The notes under the pieces are model-generated. The model ran no database searches. It had not been told where the DNA came from and saw only the letters and a program-made list of their open reading frames with translations. From Cellvibrio sp. (lineage in GTDB: Bacteria; Pseudomonadota; Gammaproteobacteria; Pseudomonadales; Cellvibrionaceae): a stretch of 14,332 bases of DNA. Positions within the stretch are counted from its first letter, which is position 1. Each line of letters opens with the position of its first letter. The stretch is taken from NCBI GenBank assembly GCA_021323495.1, contig JAJQJO010000038.1:1-14332 (forward strand). The letters are read 5' to 3'. A program made the translations under genes and the position numbers. Below are positions 13,403-14,332 of the stretch, piece after piece.

Positions 13403-14332
13403 ATGCCAACTCGCCAACATCTTGCCAATGCAATCCGTGTCCTCTCCATGGATGCCGTTCAAAAAGCTAACTCAGGCCACCCGGGCGCCCCTATGGGCAT
13501 GGCGGATATCGCCGAAGTTCTGTGGAATGACTTTTTAAAGCACAATCCGCACAACCCTGATTGGGCTGATCGCGACCGTTTCGTTTTATCAAACGGCCAT
13601 GGCTCAATGCTGATCTATTCCTTGTTGCACCTGAGCGGCTATGCCGTATCTATGGACGACCTCAAGCAATTTCGCCAGTTGCACTCCAACACTCCCGGCC
13701 ATCCCGAGCGCGGTTACACTCCCGGTGTTGAAACCACTACTGGTCCATTGGGCCAGGGCATTGCGAACGCGGTGGGGATGGCACTGGCAGAGAAAATCCT
13801 CGCCGCCCAATTCAACCGTGAAGGCCATGATGTTGTTAATCACTTCACCTATTGCTTCCTCGGCGATGGCTGCATGATGGAAGGTGTTTCCCATGAAGCC
13901 TGTTCATTGGCTGGTACCCTCGGTCTGGGCAAGTTGATTGCCTTCTACGACGATAACGGCATTTCGATTGATGGCCATGTTGAAGGCTGGTTTACCGATG
14001 ACACGCCCAAGCGTTTTGAAGCTTACGGCTGGCATGTAATCCCGGCGGTGGATGGCCACGATGCCGCTGCAATCAAAGCAGCCATCGAAGCCGCTCGTGC
14101 AGAAACCAAAAAACCAACCTTGATCGTGACTAAAACCACTATCGGTTTTGGTTCGCCAAACAAGCAGGGTTCACACGATTGCCACGGCTCACCACTTGGT
14201 TTGGAAGAAGTGGCGCTGGTGCGCAAAACCCTTAACTGGGAATACGAACCCTTTGTAGTTCCCACCGATGTTTATCAAGGTTGGGATGCAAAAGCCAAAG
14301 GCGCTGCTGCGGAGTTGAGCTGGAAAGATAAA
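13403..14332 (+). CDS. tkt: transketolase, 5' part
   Basis: The first 310 codons of transketolase, open to the last base of the window (family length is about 665 residues). The enzyme moves two-carbon ketol units between sugar phosphates in the pentose phosphate pathway, using thiamine diphosphate and a divalent metal. Visible sites include QKANSGHPGAPMGMAD (substrate His), LSNGHGSMLIYSLLHLSGY, QLHSNTPGHPE, GPLGQGIANAVGMALAEK, the cofactor motif GDGCMMEGVSHEA ending in YDDNGISIDG, and KTTIGFGSPNKQGSHDCHGSPLG. AAGGAG (13386-13391) lies 11 nt before the ATG. The gene is divergent from sahR; the same tkt - ArsR regulator - metK order is known in Pseudomonas. Confidence 0.97.
   Translation, partial: MPTRQHLANAIRVLSMDAVQKANSGHPGAPMGMADIAEVLWNDFLKHNPHNPDWADRDRFVLSNGHGSMLIYSLLHLSGYAVSMDDLKQFRQLHSNTPGHPERGYTPGVETTTGPLGQGIANAVGMALAEKILAAQFNREGHDVVNHFTYCFLGDGCMMEGVSHEACSLAGTLGLGKLIAFYDDNGISIDGHVEGWFTDDTPKRFEAYGWHVIPAVDGHDAAAIKAAIEAARAETKKPTLIVTKTTIGFGSPNKQGSHDCHGSPLGLEEVALVRKTLNWEYEPFVVPTDVYQGWDAKAKGAAAELSWKDK

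Overview
The window reads as ordinary chromosomal DNA of a gammaproteobacterium, most likely Cellvibrio or a close relative in the Cellvibrionales. The main clue is a lipoprotein whose signal peptide is followed by a long serine-rich linker, a style common in Cellvibrio, Saccharophagus and Teredinibacter. Protein sequences also look Pseudomonas-like, and the order metK - ArsR/methyltransferase regulator - tkt matches the Pseudomonas arrangement. No rRNA, tRNA, CRISPR array, transposase or phage gene is visible. The genus is inferred from these traits only.

Left part (1-6248, all + strand): the 3' end of a TRAP transporter large membrane subunit (dctM type); a 721-residue polyserine-linker lipoprotein with its own rho-independent terminator; a YciA-type hotdog acyl-CoA thioesterase; a cytochrome b561/YceI pair (the E. 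coli yceJ-yceI pairing) closed by a strong terminator; an OsmC-family peroxiredoxin; and an unrecognised 80-residue small protein. Middle part (6249-8042): yicC (minus) and rph (plus) diverge from a 162-bp spacer. Both are RNA-processing genes, and this neighbourhood is common in gammaproteobacteria.

Right part (8124-12970, all minus strand): in transcription order sahR-like regulator/methyltransferase, metK, ahcY, metF. Together they cover most of the activated-methyl cycle: MetK makes S-adenosylmethionine, AhcY removes S-adenosylhomocysteine, and MetF supplies the methyl group for homocysteine remethylation. The regulator belongs to the ArsR-fold family with a fused SAM-dependent methyltransferase domain, linked in Proteobacteria to sensing of S-adenosylhomocysteine (SahR). 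Upstream of it lies a perfect 34-bp palindrome that covers the proposed -35 box, a strong candidate operator. The last feature is the 5' part of tkt (transketolase), running off the window end on the + strand behind a 432-bp non-coding interval.

The non-coding DNA of the methyl-cycle block is the least ordinary part. It holds the 34-bp palindrome, a metK leader with mutually exclusive pairing segments, a 40-nt inverted repeat over a possible metF promoter, and three related short palindromic repeats, two of which bracket ahcY in opposite orientation. I see no clearly new defence or mobile system; the best leads are regulatory DNA/RNA and the repeat family.
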